Counted from the first letter of the stretch, positions 19,712 to 29,184 are shown. The stretch is DNA of 64,000 nt from Acidobacteriota bacterium (GCA_013289685.1 JABCZL010000001.1:189838-253837), one strand, 5' to 3'. The notes: generated by a model from the sequence alone, not told the origin. Numbers and translations are program-made.

Positions 19712-19818
19712 ACCTATACTTTTGTCTAGCCCGGACTGGGAACGCCCTTCCGAGCCGCTCTAATTTTTGCAAATTTTTACTCCGCTCATGTTAGCCTCCA
19801 CTTATGAGGGGGTAATAC

Positions 19819-20049
19819 ATGACCAACCTGAACAAGGTAGTCACTTCCCTGCGGAACGAGTATGCCCGTCTCGAAAAAGAGATGGGAAGAGTGGGGAAGG
19901 CGTTGGATGCGCTCGGCCAAGCCGGCGGGAAAAAGCTCAAGAGGACGGGACGCACCTTGAGCAAGGAAGCCCGCAAGCGGATCGCCGATGCGCAACGGCT
20001 ACGCTGGGCGAAAGTGCGGAAGCAAGCCGCCAAGCTAGTCAAGGCGTAA
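19819..20049 (+). CDS. Small basic coiled-coil protein
   Basis: 76 residues, Lys/Arg-rich. The first half is a heptad-like helix (NEYARLEKEMGRVGKALDAL). The second half has LSKEARKRIADAQRLRWAKV, a motif that recurs in many short bacterial proteins of unknown function, some of them predicted to bind DNA. GAGGGGG precedes the ATG. About 107 bp after the previous gene. Confidence 0.7.
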   Translation: MTNLNKVVTSLRNEYARLEKEMGRVGKALDALGQAGGKKLKRTGRTLSKEARKRIADAQRLRWAKVRKQAAKLVKA

Positions 20050-20154
20050 CTGCAGTTATTCCGTAAGCACCGCCGATGGCCCCGTTCGTAATTTCTCCCA
20101 AGACTTGCGGACGGGACCTTAAGCGGGGCGTCAGTGGTAACGCAAGAACCTCAC

Positions 20155-21267
20155 CTAAGTCCAGCGAAACCACTTCAGCGCCAGCACGAACGAAATTCCA
20201 CCACACAGTCCGAGAATCAGCAGGCGCGGCCATTGCTGCAGGAGCGGTGTGCCTTCCAGAATGCTGGCGCGCAAGGCGTCGTTGAGGGCGGTCAGGGGCA
20301 GCGCTTTGATCAGGGGATGGATTGCCGCCGGGAAGCGCTCGTAGGAGAAGAAGACGCCGGAAAAAATCCACATGGGCATCATGACCAGGTTGATCAGGCC
20401 GCTGATGCTCTCGATTTTTTGCGCGCGGCTGGCGGTGAGCAGACCGACGCCGCCGAAGGTGAGCGATCCCAGGCCACCGAGCAGGGCAATCGAGAACACC
20501 GACCCGAGAACGCGCATGTGAAAGAAGATGACGCCGAACACCAGCAGCAGGCCGATTTCGATGACCATCAGCAACAGGCGGCTGGTCATGATGGCCAGCA
20601 GAAAATCTCCGCGGCGCATGGGCGTGCCCACGAAGCGCTTGAGCAGCTTGCGCTGGCGCATGTCGACCAGCGCGAATCCGATGCCCCACATGCCGGAGTT
20701 CATCAGGTTCATGCCCAGCAGGCCGGGGATGAGGAAGTCGATGTAGCGGGAGCCGGGCTCGGAAGAAGCGGCGGAGTGCGCGACGATTACGTCTTTTCGA
20801 CCGAGAGCCGATTGCAACGCCTGGTCTACCTCGTCCCGCGAGAGGACACTCTCCGGCCGCGCAGGATCGAAGTCGTAAACGACCTGCCCATCGCGCGGAG
20901 GCTCGATGATGAGATCGTACTTCCCCAGACGTAAGCCGTTCTTGGCGGCCGCAACGTCGACGATGACGGCGTGGATGGCAGTGTGCCCGGGGGAGCTTTG
21001 CAGAAGCGAAACTACATGCTGCGCGTCGTCCCCCGACACAACTGCAACTCGCGTTGCGTCGGCGGGCTTGTTGCGGAAGGCGATACCCAGGCCGAGGGCC
21101 AACAACAACGGAAACACGAATACCCAGAAGACGACTTCCGGTTCTCGCTTGAGTTCGAGCATGCGCGCCGCCAGCAGGTGGGTATAGCCAGCCCAGCGGC
21201 CGTTGCGGCGGGGCGGAGATGGCGGCGTTTGTTTGGTGGTGACCGGTGTTTCCTGGGCGACGCTCAT
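20155..21267 (-). CDS. ABC-2-type transporter permease
   Basis: 370 residues. A cytoplasmic N-terminus of about 40 residues is followed by TM1 (VFWVFVFPLLLALGLGIAF), a large periplasmic domain to about residue 170, and about five further helices ending near the C-terminus. This is the ABC2_membrane topology of exporters of drugs, lipids or proteins. It is the last gene of a three-gene minus-strand set (ATPase 22286-23233, thioredoxin 21388-22263), with which it probably forms the transporter. Substrate unknown. Confidence 0.88.
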   Translation of the reverse strand: MSVAQETPVTTKQTPPSPPRRNGRWAGYTHLLAARMLELKREPEVVFWVFVFPLLLALGLGIAFRNKPADATRVAVVSGDDAQHVVSLLQSSPGHTAIHAVIVDVAAAKNGLRLGKYDLIIEPPRDGQVVYDFDPARPESVLSRDEVDQALQSALGRKDVIVAHSAASSEPGSRYIDFLIPGLLGMNLMNSGMWGIGFALVDMRQRKLLKRFVGTPMRRGDFLLAIMTSRLLLMVIEIGLLLVFGVIFFHMRVLGSVFSIALLGGLGSLTFGGVGLLTASRAQKIESISGLINLVMMPMWIFSGVFFSYERFPAAIHPLIKALPLTALNDALRASILEGTPLLQQWPRLLILGLCGGISFVLALKWFRWT

Positions 21268-21387
21268 AGGTATCTTCGACCCGATTCTCGGAGGAGGGTT
21301 CGTGTCGTCCTTTAGGGACTCGGTTGCTTCCCTACTCGTATCCCCGGCACCACCGTGCCGGGCTTCACATTCCGCTCCGCGGCTGGA

Positions 21388-22263
21388 TCACCGCGCCTGC
21401 GGCTTCCATTTGTCCAAGAATTCCAGCAGCACTTCCGGGGTCAGCCTGCGCGCGTCCTCGACCTCGCCGTTTTTTTGGCTGAACACCAGTTTGCCGTCGC
21501 TTTCGGTGACCGCCATGGCCGGAACGCCTTTGTCCAGGGGGATTTCATACTGCTGCACCAGATCCGCGTTCTTGTGCTCGTCCGGTCCCAGATCGATGTG
21601 CACCAGTTCATAATTGGCCGTGAGTACCGGCGACAGCTCGGGACCGTGAAATGCTAAATCCAGCACGTGGCAGTCGAAGCACCAGTTGGCGCCAAAGACC
21701 AGGAGCAGGCGCTTGTGTGCGCGCGCTGCCCGTTCCTCGGCATCTTTGATCTCGGCATGCGCATCGCTGTCCGCAGGATAGATATTCTTCTTCATGTCCG
21801 AAGGCTGTTGCAGGCGTGGTGAGTCCGTTCTCTCAACCCCAACCAGGTGCCACTGCTCTCCCTGCTTGACCCAGAACTGATCGTCGGTCACGGTGACGGT
21901 TAGCGAAAAGTCGGGCAGGCCTGACACAACATCCGCGCGGAAGATCACGCTGGCTTTCTCAGGGTGGACGATCAAGCGGATGATCTCGACCTTCATGTTG
22001 CGCGCCTTGAGGCCCAGCCAGAAACTCAGGTCGACGTCGGCGGGATGCATCACTCCACCCACCCGCACCTGCGCGGCGGGATCGGTGCTGTAGAGCGACT
22101 TCAGAGTGGCGGCATCGCCTGCGAGAACTGCACTCTTCCAGTGCTCGAACGGAGCGAACGCGGCAGCCGAGTCTGGGGACGGCACGGCCTGCCCCCAACT
22201 ACACGATGCGAGCGTACCGCAAACCAAAGCTGCAACAGCCGCAAATCTGATTACGGATTTCAT
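21388..22263 (-). CDS. Secreted thioredoxin-like lipoprotein inside an ABC operon
   Basis: 291 residues. The signal peptide ends in LASC, a possible lipobox (Cys21). Residues about 35-150 resemble a SnoaL/NTF2-type fold (FWVKQGEQWHLVGVER). The C-terminal part (about 180-285) is thioredoxin-like with an active-site WCFDC (Cys195, Cys198), and VPAMAV supplies the cis-Pro region. It would work as an extracytoplasmic disulphide oxidoreductase. It lies between the ATPase and permease genes of an ABC exporter (23 and 120 bp gaps), so co-expression is likely. Confidence 0.85.
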   Translation of the reverse strand: MKSVIRFAAVAALVCGTLASCSWGQAVPSPDSAAAFAPFEHWKSAVLAGDAATLKSLYSTDPAAQVRVGGVMHPADVDLSFWLGLKARNMKVEIIRLIVHPEKASVIFRADVVSGLPDFSLTVTVTDDQFWVKQGEQWHLVGVERTDSPRLQQPSDMKKNIYPADSDAHAEIKDAEERAARAHKRLLLVFGANWCFDCHVLDLAFHGPELSPVLTANYELVHIDLGPDEHKNADLVQQYEIPLDKGVPAMAVTESDGKLVFSQKNGEVEDARRLTPEVLLEFLDKWKPQAR

Positions 22264-22285
22264 ACCGACCTTTCTGCGAACGGGG

Positions 22286-23233
22286 TTAATCCTCCCTGAG
22301 ATGGCGTCCCGTCAAGCGCACGAATACGTCTTCGAGACTCGCTTGCCGGGTGGTCAGATGCTGCAGTTGAGTTCCCTGCTGGTGGATCGCATCGAGCAAC
22401 GCTGGGATCGTCAGGTGCGGTTGCTTGACGTTCAGGGCGACCATGCCGTCATCTTCGCGCACCGACTCGACGCTGGGCAATCCCTTCCAGGCCTGTAATG
22501 CAGCGCCGTCCGACTTGCCATCGGCGGAAGTGCCACTCACGGCGAACTCCACTACGTGATGTCCGCCGAGGCGTTCGATCAGGTCGGCAGGCGAGCCTTC
22601 GGCAATGACCTGCCCGTGATCCACAATGGCCAGGCGGTCGCAGAGACGCTCGGCTTCGTCCATGTAGTGGGTGGTGAGCATCACGGTGCCGCCGTCGCGC
22701 TGAAAGGCGCGGATGATGTCCCACAACTGGCGGCGGCTCTGTGGATCGAGGCCGGTGGTCGGCTCATCGAGAAACAGAATTTTCGGATTGCACACCAGAG
22801 CGGTCGCCACGGCAAGGCGCTGGCGCTGGCCGCCGGAAAGTTTTCCCACCCAGGAATCGGCTTTTTCGGTCAGTTGGAGCTGCTCGAGCACTTCATCCGA
22901 GGAGCGCGGCTCGCGGTAGAAGCTGGCAAAGAGTTCGATGGTCTCGCGCACCGTGAGTTTTTCCGACAGCCGCGTCTCCTGTAGCGAAATGCCCAGCCAC
23001 TCGCGCATTTCGCGTTCGTCGTCGCGCCAGGAGTGTCCCAGGATCGAAACCTCGCCGGAAGTGGGCGCGAGCAGGCCTTCCAGGATTTCGATGGTCGTGG
23101 TCTTCCCTGCCCCGTTCGGCCCGAGCAGGCCGAAACATTCGCCGGTCAGGACCTCGAGGTTAAGGCCGCGCACGGCCTCGACTTTTCCGTCGTAAGTCTT
23201 GCGCAGATCGCGGCATTGGATGGCGGCGGACAT
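22286..23233 (-). CDS. ABC transporter ATP-binding protein
   Basis: 315 residues. Walker A is GPNGAGKTTT, the Q-loop is LQETRL, the signature is LSGGQRQRL, Walker B is KILFLDEPTTGLDP, and the H-loop His is in MLTTHYMDE. The extra C-terminal 80 residues are typical of DrrA/NatA-type exporters. Partners are the permease at 20155-21267 and the thioredoxin-like protein between them. First gene of the minus-strand set. Confidence 0.95.
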   Translation of the reverse strand: MSAAIQCRDLRKTYDGKVEAVRGLNLEVLTGECFGLLGPNGAGKTTTIEILEGLLAPTSGEVSILGHSWRDDEREMREWLGISLQETRLSEKLTVRETIELFASFYREPRSSDEVLEQLQLTEKADSWVGKLSGGQRQRLAVATALVCNPKILFLDEPTTGLDPQSRRQLWDIIRAFQRDGGTVMLTTHYMDEAERLCDRLAIVDHGQVIAEGSPADLIERLGGHHVVEFAVSGTSADGKSDGAALQAWKGLPSVESVREDDGMVALNVKQPHLTIPALLDAIHQQGTQLQHLTTRQASLEDVFVRLTGRHLRED

Positions 23234-23513
23234 TGGGTCATTCTACTGGATGTTGTTTTCCTTCGTGGTACTTCGTGTCCTTCGTGGTTGTGATTTTGAG
23301 CTTAGGTCTGCGCCCGGGCCGTCGCGTTCAGCAGCAATCGTCAGTGGGCTGTAGTTTGGTTTAAAATACCGCATCGCCGGAATCGCTTCCGGCATCTTGT
23401 TCCCATGCGCATCCCGCGGCACGGCTTTACTTGACGGCGTTCCCTCTAAGACGCCCGTGTGTCGTTTCCCAACGTCAGTTAGCCAATCGCCAGAGCCTTA
23501 AAGGATGTTGCCT

Positions 23514-24503
23514 ATGCTGCGCAAGCTTTGTGTTTTCCTGTTTGTCCTTACTCTTCCCTCTGTTGCCCAAGAGTCACGCCATATCACATTTCACTATGCC
23601 TTTACAGTGAAGAACCTTCCCGCCGGAAAGAAGGTCCGCCTCTGGATTCCTGCCGCGCAATCGGATGCTTATCAGGAGGTAAAGATTCTTGCCGCCAACG
23701 GTGACTTGCCGGTGCGGAAAACCCGCGAATCGAAATACGGCAACGAGATTTACTTTGCCGAGACTGGCAGCGCAACTCAGCCGGAGCTGCATTTCGACGT
23801 GGAATACGACGTGGTGCGGCATGAACGCGTGGCCCTGAACCCGGCTGCGCACCTGGTTGTGAGCACTATAACCAAAGATCTACCCAATAAGGAGCGGCAG
23901 GATGACCTGCAGCCCGACGCGCTCGTACCTGTCACAGGCCTGCCTGCGGATCTCGCTGCCAAAGTCACTCAGGGCAAGACGCAGCCGCTCGACAAGGCCC
24001 GCGCGATCTACGACTACGTGTTCACCACCATGCGTTACGACAAGACGGGCACGGGCTGGGGACACGGCGACGTGCTTTACGCCTGCGACGCCAGGAAGGG
24101 CAACTGCACGGACTTCCATTCCCTGTTCATCGCGATGGCGCGGTCGCAGGGCATTCCCGCGCGCTTCGAGATCGGCTTCCCTCTGCCGCCCGACAAACAT
24201 TCCGCCGAGATCGCGGGCTACCACTGCTGGTCCGATTTCTATATCGACGGCAAGGGATGGATTCCGGTCGACATCTCCGAAGCGTGGAAGCATTCGGAGA
24301 AACGGGAATACTTCTTCGGATCGCACGACGTGAACCGGGTGCAGTTCAGCATGGGCCGCGACCTGCGAGTGAATCCTCCGCAAGAAGGCAAGCCGCTGAA
24401 CTACTTTGTATATCCTTACGTCGAGGTTGACGGGCAGGAGTATGCCAATGTTTCGCTGGCGTTCTCGTTCGCGGACGCGGAGCCAGCGGTTGCGATGAAA
24501 TGA
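23514..24503 (+). CDS. Secreted transglutaminase-like protein
   Basis: 329 residues from ATG 23514 (AAGGA 8 bp upstream; ATG 23505 is too close to it). The signal peptide is LRKLCVFLFVLTLPSVAQ. The central transglutaminase-core motif includes GNCTDFHSLFIAMARSQGIP with the catalytic Cys, then GYHCWSDFYIDGKGWIPVD with His and Asp. Such periplasmic proteins are often peptidases or cross-linking enzymes. The target is unknown. Preceded by about 280 bp without a gene. Confidence 0.88.
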   Translation: MLRKLCVFLFVLTLPSVAQESRHITFHYAFTVKNLPAGKKVRLWIPAAQSDAYQEVKILAANGDLPVRKTRESKYGNEIYFAETGSATQPELHFDVEYDVVRHERVALNPAAHLVVSTITKDLPNKERQDDLQPDALVPVTGLPADLAAKVTQGKTQPLDKARAIYDYVFTTMRYDKTGTGWGHGDVLYACDARKGNCTDFHSLFIAMARSQGIPARFEIGFPLPPDKHSAEIAGYHCWSDFYIDGKGWIPVDISEAWKHSEKREYFFGSHDVNRVQFSMGRDLRVNPPQEGKPLNYFVYPYVEVDGQEYANVSLAFSFADAEPAVAMK

Positions 24504-24551
24504 GTCTCGCCCTCCGTTGGTACAATGGTCCGATCAGTGATGGGGAGACGT

Positions 24552-25142
24552 ATGAGGCGTGCCGCCCTCGGGTTTCGGATGCATTCCGGCTGGGGGGTGC
24601 TCGTGGCCGTCGCCGGAGACGCCGACTCGGTGGAGGTGATCGAGCGGAAATCGATCGTCATCATTGATGCAACCATCCCTCGAGATAAGCAGCCCTATCA
24701 CCATGCGGCCAACCTGGAACTGCGAGAGGCTGCAGCATACATTGCGAAGCTTACGGCCCTGTCCGAGCGTCTGGCTCTGGCGGCCGTCGAGCGGGTGTTA
24801 AAGGACCTGCACGGGCGCAATTATCGAATTGCGGGTGCTGCTCTCCTGTTGGCGTCCGGACGGCCTCTGCCGTCGCTTGCGAAAATTCTCCTGTCGCACC
24901 CACTGATTCATACCGCGGAAGGAGAATTCTTTCGCAGCGCCGTCAAGAGCACCTGTGACCGGCTGAAGATTCCAGTCTCGTCCATTCGAGAGCAGGAACT
25001 CGGCGAGCGGGCGAACGCGGCATTCGGAAACGCTGCCGAGGCAGTGCAAAGCAGGATTTCAACCGTGGGAAGTTCGATCGGACCACCTTGGACCAAGGAT
25101 CACAAGGCGGCGGCGCTAGCCGCGTTGATGGTCCTGGCGTGA
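24552..25142 (+). CDS. Unknown protein, possible RNase H/RuvC-like fold
   Basis: 196 residues from ATG 24552 (GGGGAGA about 4 bp upstream). The in-frame ATG at 24525 is less well placed. No signal peptide. Conserved-looking features are the first strand ALGFRMHSGWGVLVAVAGD, VIIDATIP, HPLIHTAEGEFFR, and a C-terminal helix GPPWTKDHKAAALAALMVLA. The layout (N-terminal strands, a mid-protein Glu, and an Asp followed by A-A-L-A-A) recalls the RuvC/RNase H superfamily, but this is weak inference. I have no named family. Confidence 0.55.
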   Translation: MRRAALGFRMHSGWGVLVAVAGDADSVEVIERKSIVIIDATIPRDKQPYHHAANLELREAAAYIAKLTALSERLALAAVERVLKDLHGRNYRIAGAALLLASGRPLPSLAKILLSHPLIHTAEGEFFRSAVKSTCDRLKIPVSSIREQELGERANAAFGNAAEAVQSRISTVGSSIGPPWTKDHKAAALAALMVLA

Positions 25143-25194
25143 AAGTGGAAAGAAATCGCGGTGTAGCCGCCGGTGAATCTGCTGCCCGTTCGGT

Positions 25195-26310
25195 TCACTT
25201 GTGGCCGACCACCATATCCCCCGGCCCGGGATCCCCTCCAGGCTGTGGCATCTGTGGAGGCGCGCTGGGAGGAACGGGTGACGCGCCATCGGCGGGCTTG
25301 GGGACATCTTCCGAATCTTCTCCCGGACGGCGCAGGCTGGGCGCGTTCGCGGGCCGGTCTTCCTGTTCTTTCTTGGCCTCGGTATCTTTATCAGGCTTCT
25401 CGAGGATGACTTCTTTTTCGGTGCGCACGATCTTCTGGCCGCCCACCTTCATGGTCTCGACGCGGACCACTTCGTCGCCCACGATGCGGACGAAGTCCAC
25501 GTCCTGCGGCGGTTCGCCGTAGATCCATTCTTCGTATTCGGTTTCGCCGTCTCTCTCCCGCACTTTTTTTGGCGCCTTGCCTTTGGCGTGCAACACCATT
25601 TCCGAATTCATTCCCACCAGCACGTGGTGCGCCTGAATCGCCTCCTTCACCTGGGGAGGCACGGTATCCAGATACGCTTCCTCTTTATTTCTGGCGTTGA
25701 AATCGAGCACGGGAAAGAGCAGAGCGCGCAACTGCCGAGCGCTCATTTCCGGGACATACTTGTCGAAGTAGACGTCCAGATAAGTTCCGTGCGGATTGGG
25801 CGGAGTCTCATTCGGACCCATCTGTACCGGGGTGCCATTGGCGCCTTCGATCTGGATGTGGTTGTACCACTTCTTGCGGTGAACCGGACCGCCGTTGATA
25901 TCGAAATGAATGTGATTGTCCTTGATCTCCACATACGAGAGGTGGGCGGGATCGCCCGGCCTCACGGCCGGTCCCCAGAGGGCAAGGGCCTGTTGCAGCT
26001 CCGGACCGGTGGGAGAGGTCACGCCGTCTTTCAGCTTGATTCCCTTGGCGCCCATGGGAAAGAACGCCCGCGCGTAGACGATCTGGGTCTCGAAGTCGCG
26101 GATGATTTCAAAGCGCGTCTGCTTCGACATGCGTGGGGCGTTGGCGGGAATGGGCGGGGCGGGCGGTGGAGACGGCTGCCCATGAGCGCTCGACACCGGC
26201 GCGGAAGTGTGGTCCGGGGCTGGAGTGGGAGTGGTGCTCTGTCCGCTGACAAGGATCGCCGGGAGAAAAACGGGGAGAAGCAGGAGAGACGCGACGCGAA
26301 AACGTTCCAT
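25195..26310 (-). CDS. Secreted protein with a BamE/SmpA-like segment
   Basis: 371 residues from ATG 26310, giving signal peptide RVASLLLLPVFLPAILVSGQ. A GTG further upstream would put charged residues before it. After a Pro-rich linker (PPAPPIPANAP), residues about 75-225 form a domain I cannot name. Residues about 235-300 have VGMNSEMVLHAKGKAPKK, YEEWIYG and VDFVRIVGDEVV, a layout similar to BamE/SmpA lipoproteins. The Pro/Glu-rich tail is low-complexity. Likely an envelope protein. Convergent with the 24552-25142 gene. Confidence 0.6.
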   Translation of the reverse strand: MERFRVASLLLLPVFLPAILVSGQSTTPTPAPDHTSAPVSSAHGQPSPPPAPPIPANAPRMSKQTRFEIIRDFETQIVYARAFFPMGAKGIKLKDGVTSPTGPELQQALALWGPAVRPGDPAHLSYVEIKDNHIHFDINGGPVHRKKWYNHIQIEGANGTPVQMGPNETPPNPHGTYLDVYFDKYVPEMSARQLRALLFPVLDFNARNKEEAYLDTVPPQVKEAIQAHHVLVGMNSEMVLHAKGKAPKKVRERDGETEYEEWIYGEPPQDVDFVRIVGDEVVRVETMKVGGQKIVRTEKEVILEKPDKDTEAKKEQEDRPANAPSLRRPGEDSEDVPKPADGASPVPPSAPPQMPQPGGDPGPGDMVVGHK

Positions 26311-26399
26311 AAACCACCCCAGGGCCGACTTCGCCACATTATATCGCTGTTTGCCGGGTGTGGAGGGAAAAGTGGAAGGTGGGACGCGCGTCGCGGTCT

Positions 26400-26445
26400 T
26401 GAGGTCCGAAGTCCGAGGTCTGGAGGCCGAGGTCTGAGGGCTGAC
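26400..26445. repeat. Low-complexity intergenic repeat (GGTCCGA/GGTCTGA type)
   Basis: Tandem degenerate 7-9 bp units: GAGGTCCGAAGTCCGAGGTC then TGGAGGCCGAGGTCTGAGG. Related sequence occurs at 10569-10593 and 40516-40547 in gene-free DNA. Confidence 0.5.
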
Positions 26446-26462
26446 CGCTAGTCCAGATTCAG

Positions 26463-27023
26463 CTAAACCAGATTCAGCGCCTTCTTAATCGTGCCGCGCT
26501 CTTTCTGGATTTTTTCCTGCAGCAGCGTGATGGCGTAGATCAGCTGCTCCGGCCGTGGCGGGCAGCCCGGGACATAGATGTCGACTGGGATGACCTGGTT
26601 GACGCTCTGCACCAACGCATAGTTCTGGAAGACGCCGCCTGAAGTCGCGCAGGCGCCCATGGACAGCACCCACTTCGGCTCCGGCATCTGTTCCCACAAC
26701 TGGCGGATCACGGGGGCCATTTTGTTCGACACGCGTCCGGCAATGATCATCAGATCGCTCTGCCGGGGCGAGGGGCGAAATACTTCAGCGCCGAAGCGGG
26801 CGATATCGAAGCGCGACGCACCCATGGACATCATCTCGATAGCGCAGCAGGCCAGACCAAATGTCATGGGCCAGATGGAACTTTTGCGCATCCAGTTGAC
26901 GGCGGAGTCGAGCGTGGTCAGGACGACTCCCTCAGGGGTGGGATTGCCGAAGGTGAGGTCTTTGACGGTCTTGGTGCCGTTCTCGACGTCGACGTAGGGT
27001 CCGAAGTTCAGTTCGCGGGCCAT
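26463..27023 (-). CDS. nuoB: NADH-quinone oxidoreductase subunit B
   Basis: 186 residues. All ligands of cluster N2 are present: the adjacent Cys59-Cys60 in [10 protein letters not shown], the Cys in MGACATSGG and the Cys in VPGCPPRPE. The NuoB family passes electrons to quinone at the membrane-arm junction of complex I. The other nuo genes are not next to it (nuoI is at 55065-55595). It is preceded on the same strand by the small 27070-27306 gene and a quinone oxidoreductase. High confidence of family, unknown whether this is the main complex I copy. Confidence 0.95.
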   Translation of the reverse strand: MARELNFGPYVDVENGTKTVKDLTFGNPTPEGVVLTTLDSAVNWMRKSSIWPMTFGLACCAIEMMSMGASRFDIARFGAEVFRPSPRQSDLMIIAGRVSNKMAPVIRQLWEQMPEPKWVLSMGACATSGGVFQNYALVQSVNQVIPVDIYVPGCPPRPEQLIYAITLLQEKIQKERGTIKKALNLV

Positions 27024-27069
27024 GAAGACATTCTAAACCAATCGAGAACTCAGGCGCAGGAGCTACGAG

Positions 27070-27306
27070 CTACTTTGCTGAGGCCGCTCGCCGCACAGCC
27101 CTCTCGGCGGAGTGAGGCAATTGCACCGGGACGAAGTATTCTTCAGGATAGAGATAGTCTTCGCCTGACTCGTCAATCACTCTGATCTGGCCGAGTTTGG
27201 CCGCGGCCCCATCCGCAACGACCTGATAAAGCTTTCGCAGGTCGAGCGAGGCGGCGTAGTCTTTATTTTTGACACAAACGACGAATCGAGGTTCCGTTCT
27301 CTTCAT
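27070..27306 (-). CDS. Small conserved hypothetical protein
   Basis: 78 residues, soluble. The pattern RFVVCVKNKDYAASLDLRKL ... IRVIDESGEDYLYPEEYFVP is a known type of short bacterial protein of unknown role. It lies between nuoB (46 bp) and the quinone oxidoreductase gene (24 bp) on the same strand, so it is probably part of their transcript. Confidence 0.75.
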   Translation of the reverse strand: MKRTEPRFVVCVKNKDYAASLDLRKLYQVVADGAAAKLGQIRVIDESGEDYLYPEEYFVPVQLPHSAERAVRRAASAK

Positions 27307-27329
27307 TGAATTACTCTGCCGATTCTACT

Positions 27330-28364
27330 CTACGGATTCACGACAACCTTGCCGAACATCTGGCTCTTCTCCAAGTACTCATGGGCTTCGCGCAGATCTT
27401 TCAGTGGAAACGTCCGATCCAACACCGGCTTCAAGCGGCCGGCGAATATGTGGCCGAGGACTTCGCGAAGTTCGCCCATGGTCCCCATGTAGGATCCGAG
27501 CAGGGTCAACTGGCGCGCGAAAAGATGGCGCAGATCGAGTCCCACGGTGGGTCCGGTGGTCGCCCCGCAGGTCACCAGTTTGCCGCCGGTTTTGAGGGAT
27601 CGAATGCTCTCGTCCCAGGTGGCGGCGCCGACGTGTTCGACCACGATGTCGACGCCTTCTTTGTTGGTGATCTTGCGGACTTCTTCGGAAATTTTCTGCT
27701 TGTAGTGGTTGATGCCGTAGTCGGCCCCGAGCGCGCGTCCCTTCTCGATCTTCGCTTCGTCGCCCGCGGTGGTAATCACGCGGCAGTGAAACAGCTTGGC
27801 AATCTGGATGGCGGCAATCCCCACGCCTGAGCTTGCTCCCAGCACGAGCACGGTTTGTCCGGGACGCACGGCCGCGAGGCCGACCAGCATGTGCCATGCG
27901 GTGACGAACACGAGCGGGACGCTGGCAGCCTGGTTTAAATCGAGCAAGAAATCGAGCGCATCCGGGATGGGAATCACATTCGCCGCCGGGACCGCGATCA
28001 GTTCGCAGTTGCCGCCGTCGACCGCATTGCCCAGTACCGTGAACTCGCGGCACTGGTTCTGCACGCCGGCAAGGCACTTCACGCAGTGTCCGCAAAAATG
28101 CATGGGCGCCACCAGCACGCGCTGCCCGACCGTGAATCCGCTGACGTATTCACCGATCTCGGCGACTTCTCCGGCGACATCGCTTCCCAGAATGTGCGGC
28201 AGCTTCACGCCCGGCAGTCCTTTGCGGACCCACACGTCGAGATGATTGAGCGAGCAGGCCTTCACCCGCACCAGCACTTGATCTTTGCGCGCCTGCGGGT
28301 CTGGAATGTCTTCGTAAGTCAGGACTTCAGGCCCACCGAATTGATGAATACGGACGGCCTTCAT
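27330..28364 (-). CDS. Zinc-type medium-chain alcohol dehydrogenase / quinone oxidoreductase
   Basis: 344 residues of the MDR superfamily. The substrate domain holds the structural-zinc ligands in CGHCVKCLAGVQNQC, and the NAD(P) Rossmann motif is LVLGASSGVGIAAIQIAKL. It resembles quinone oxidoreductases and 2-haloacrylate reductases that use NADPH. The reaction cannot be fixed. GGAGAG lies upstream of the ATG. First gene of the nuoB-containing minus-strand set. Confidence 0.9.
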   Translation of the reverse strand: MKAVRIHQFGGPEVLTYEDIPDPQARKDQVLVRVKACSLNHLDVWVRKGLPGVKLPHILGSDVAGEVAEIGEYVSGFTVGQRVLVAPMHFCGHCVKCLAGVQNQCREFTVLGNAVDGGNCELIAVPAANVIPIPDALDFLLDLNQAASVPLVFVTAWHMLVGLAAVRPGQTVLVLGASSGVGIAAIQIAKLFHCRVITTAGDEAKIEKGRALGADYGINHYKQKISEEVRKITNKEGVDIVVEHVGAATWDESIRSLKTGGKLVTCGATTGPTVGLDLRHLFARQLTLLGSYMGTMGELREVLGHIFAGRLKPVLDRTFPLKDLREAHEYLEKSQMFGKVVVNP

Positions 28365-28461
28365 GAAGGAGCTCTCCGGTTGTACTTGTCGAAAATGGCC
28401 CAGTCATCGTAATATGCCCACTAACACTAGAAAGGCTCTAAAGCCGATGTCTGAGGACGAA

Positions 28462-29184
28462 TCAGTTAAGCCGTCTACTACGTCTCAGAGCCAGCAGCCC
28501 AATGAGTCCCAAGGGCAGCAAGGTAATCAAGCTGCTAATACTGGAGCGGCTCAAGAGATATTGCCAGCCCGGAATCCACAACGTGTAATGGATCACGGAC
28601 TTCCAGAGAGAAATCCAAACACTACTCTTAAAACCATCAAACGCACGGATAACGGTGATTTGCAGAAGTAGGTACACGAGGCACGAGACAGAGGCCGTGA
28701 GCCATATTTCCGCACGGAGAGTCTTAGTCGCCTTCCCTCTCTGAACGTTCCCATGTGAAGTAATCATTCCCCACAGTGTCAGAATACGATAGCGTTTCAA
28801 TTTCTCTACGCGGGAGAAACACTCCTCCTTCAGCCATTCATCTTGACTGATACATTCGTACTCCTTGAGCGACAACGCCGAGATGGAAAGGTATGTGCAG
28901 AGCAAGCCCGTAATTCCCGCACAGAAACCAATCCACAGCGTGCATTTATTTCCTAAATTCGACCATGTCGCAGAACTGGACACAAGGAGCGTAACAATCG
29001 CGGCTCCGTAAGCGGCGAAGGACGTTGCCTTCGATTCGACAGAGCGGATACTATCTACGGTTTCCTGAGCTAGCCCCTGCCCGAACGTATAGAGTTCATC
29101 GATAACGGCGGCATCTTCGCACGCTTGGATGCGTTCCCGTACCTGTTCTTCTGAAAGGTCAGCGAGAGTACGTATATCGCTCAT
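28462..29184 (-). CDS. Membrane protein of unknown function in an AT-richer patch
   Basis: 240 residues. A soluble N-terminal helix (residues about 1-55) is followed by two closely spaced membrane helices (AYGAAIVTLLVSSSATW and LWIGFCAGITGLLCTYLSIS), an intracellular loop of about 45 residues, a third helix (IWLTASVSCLVYLLLQI), and a C-terminal helix ending at the stop. SVESKATSFAAYGAA recalls the entry of the two-helix modules in SLATT/Pycsar-type effector proteins, but no catalytic domain or nucleotide-cyclase partner is present. Base composition is more AT-rich than its neighbours, suggesting transfer. Confidence 0.55.
   Translation of the reverse strand: MSDIRTLADLSEEQVRERIQACEDAAVIDELYTFGQGLAQETVDSIRSVESKATSFAAYGAAIVTLLVSSSATWSNLGNKCTLWIGFCAGITGLLCTYLSISALSLKEYECISQDEWLKEECFSRVEKLKRYRILTLWGMITSHGNVQRGKATKTLRAEIWLTASVSCLVYLLLQITVIRAFDGFKSSVWISLWKSVIHYTLWIPGWQYLLSRSSISSLITLLPLGLIGLLALRRSRRLN

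Noticed and set aside
28363-28671. Plus-strand ORF (Ser/Gln/Asn-rich) opposite the end of the membrane protein
   Set aside because: Low-complexity product, no good start signal, and the opposite strand encodes a membrane helix; not fully excluded.
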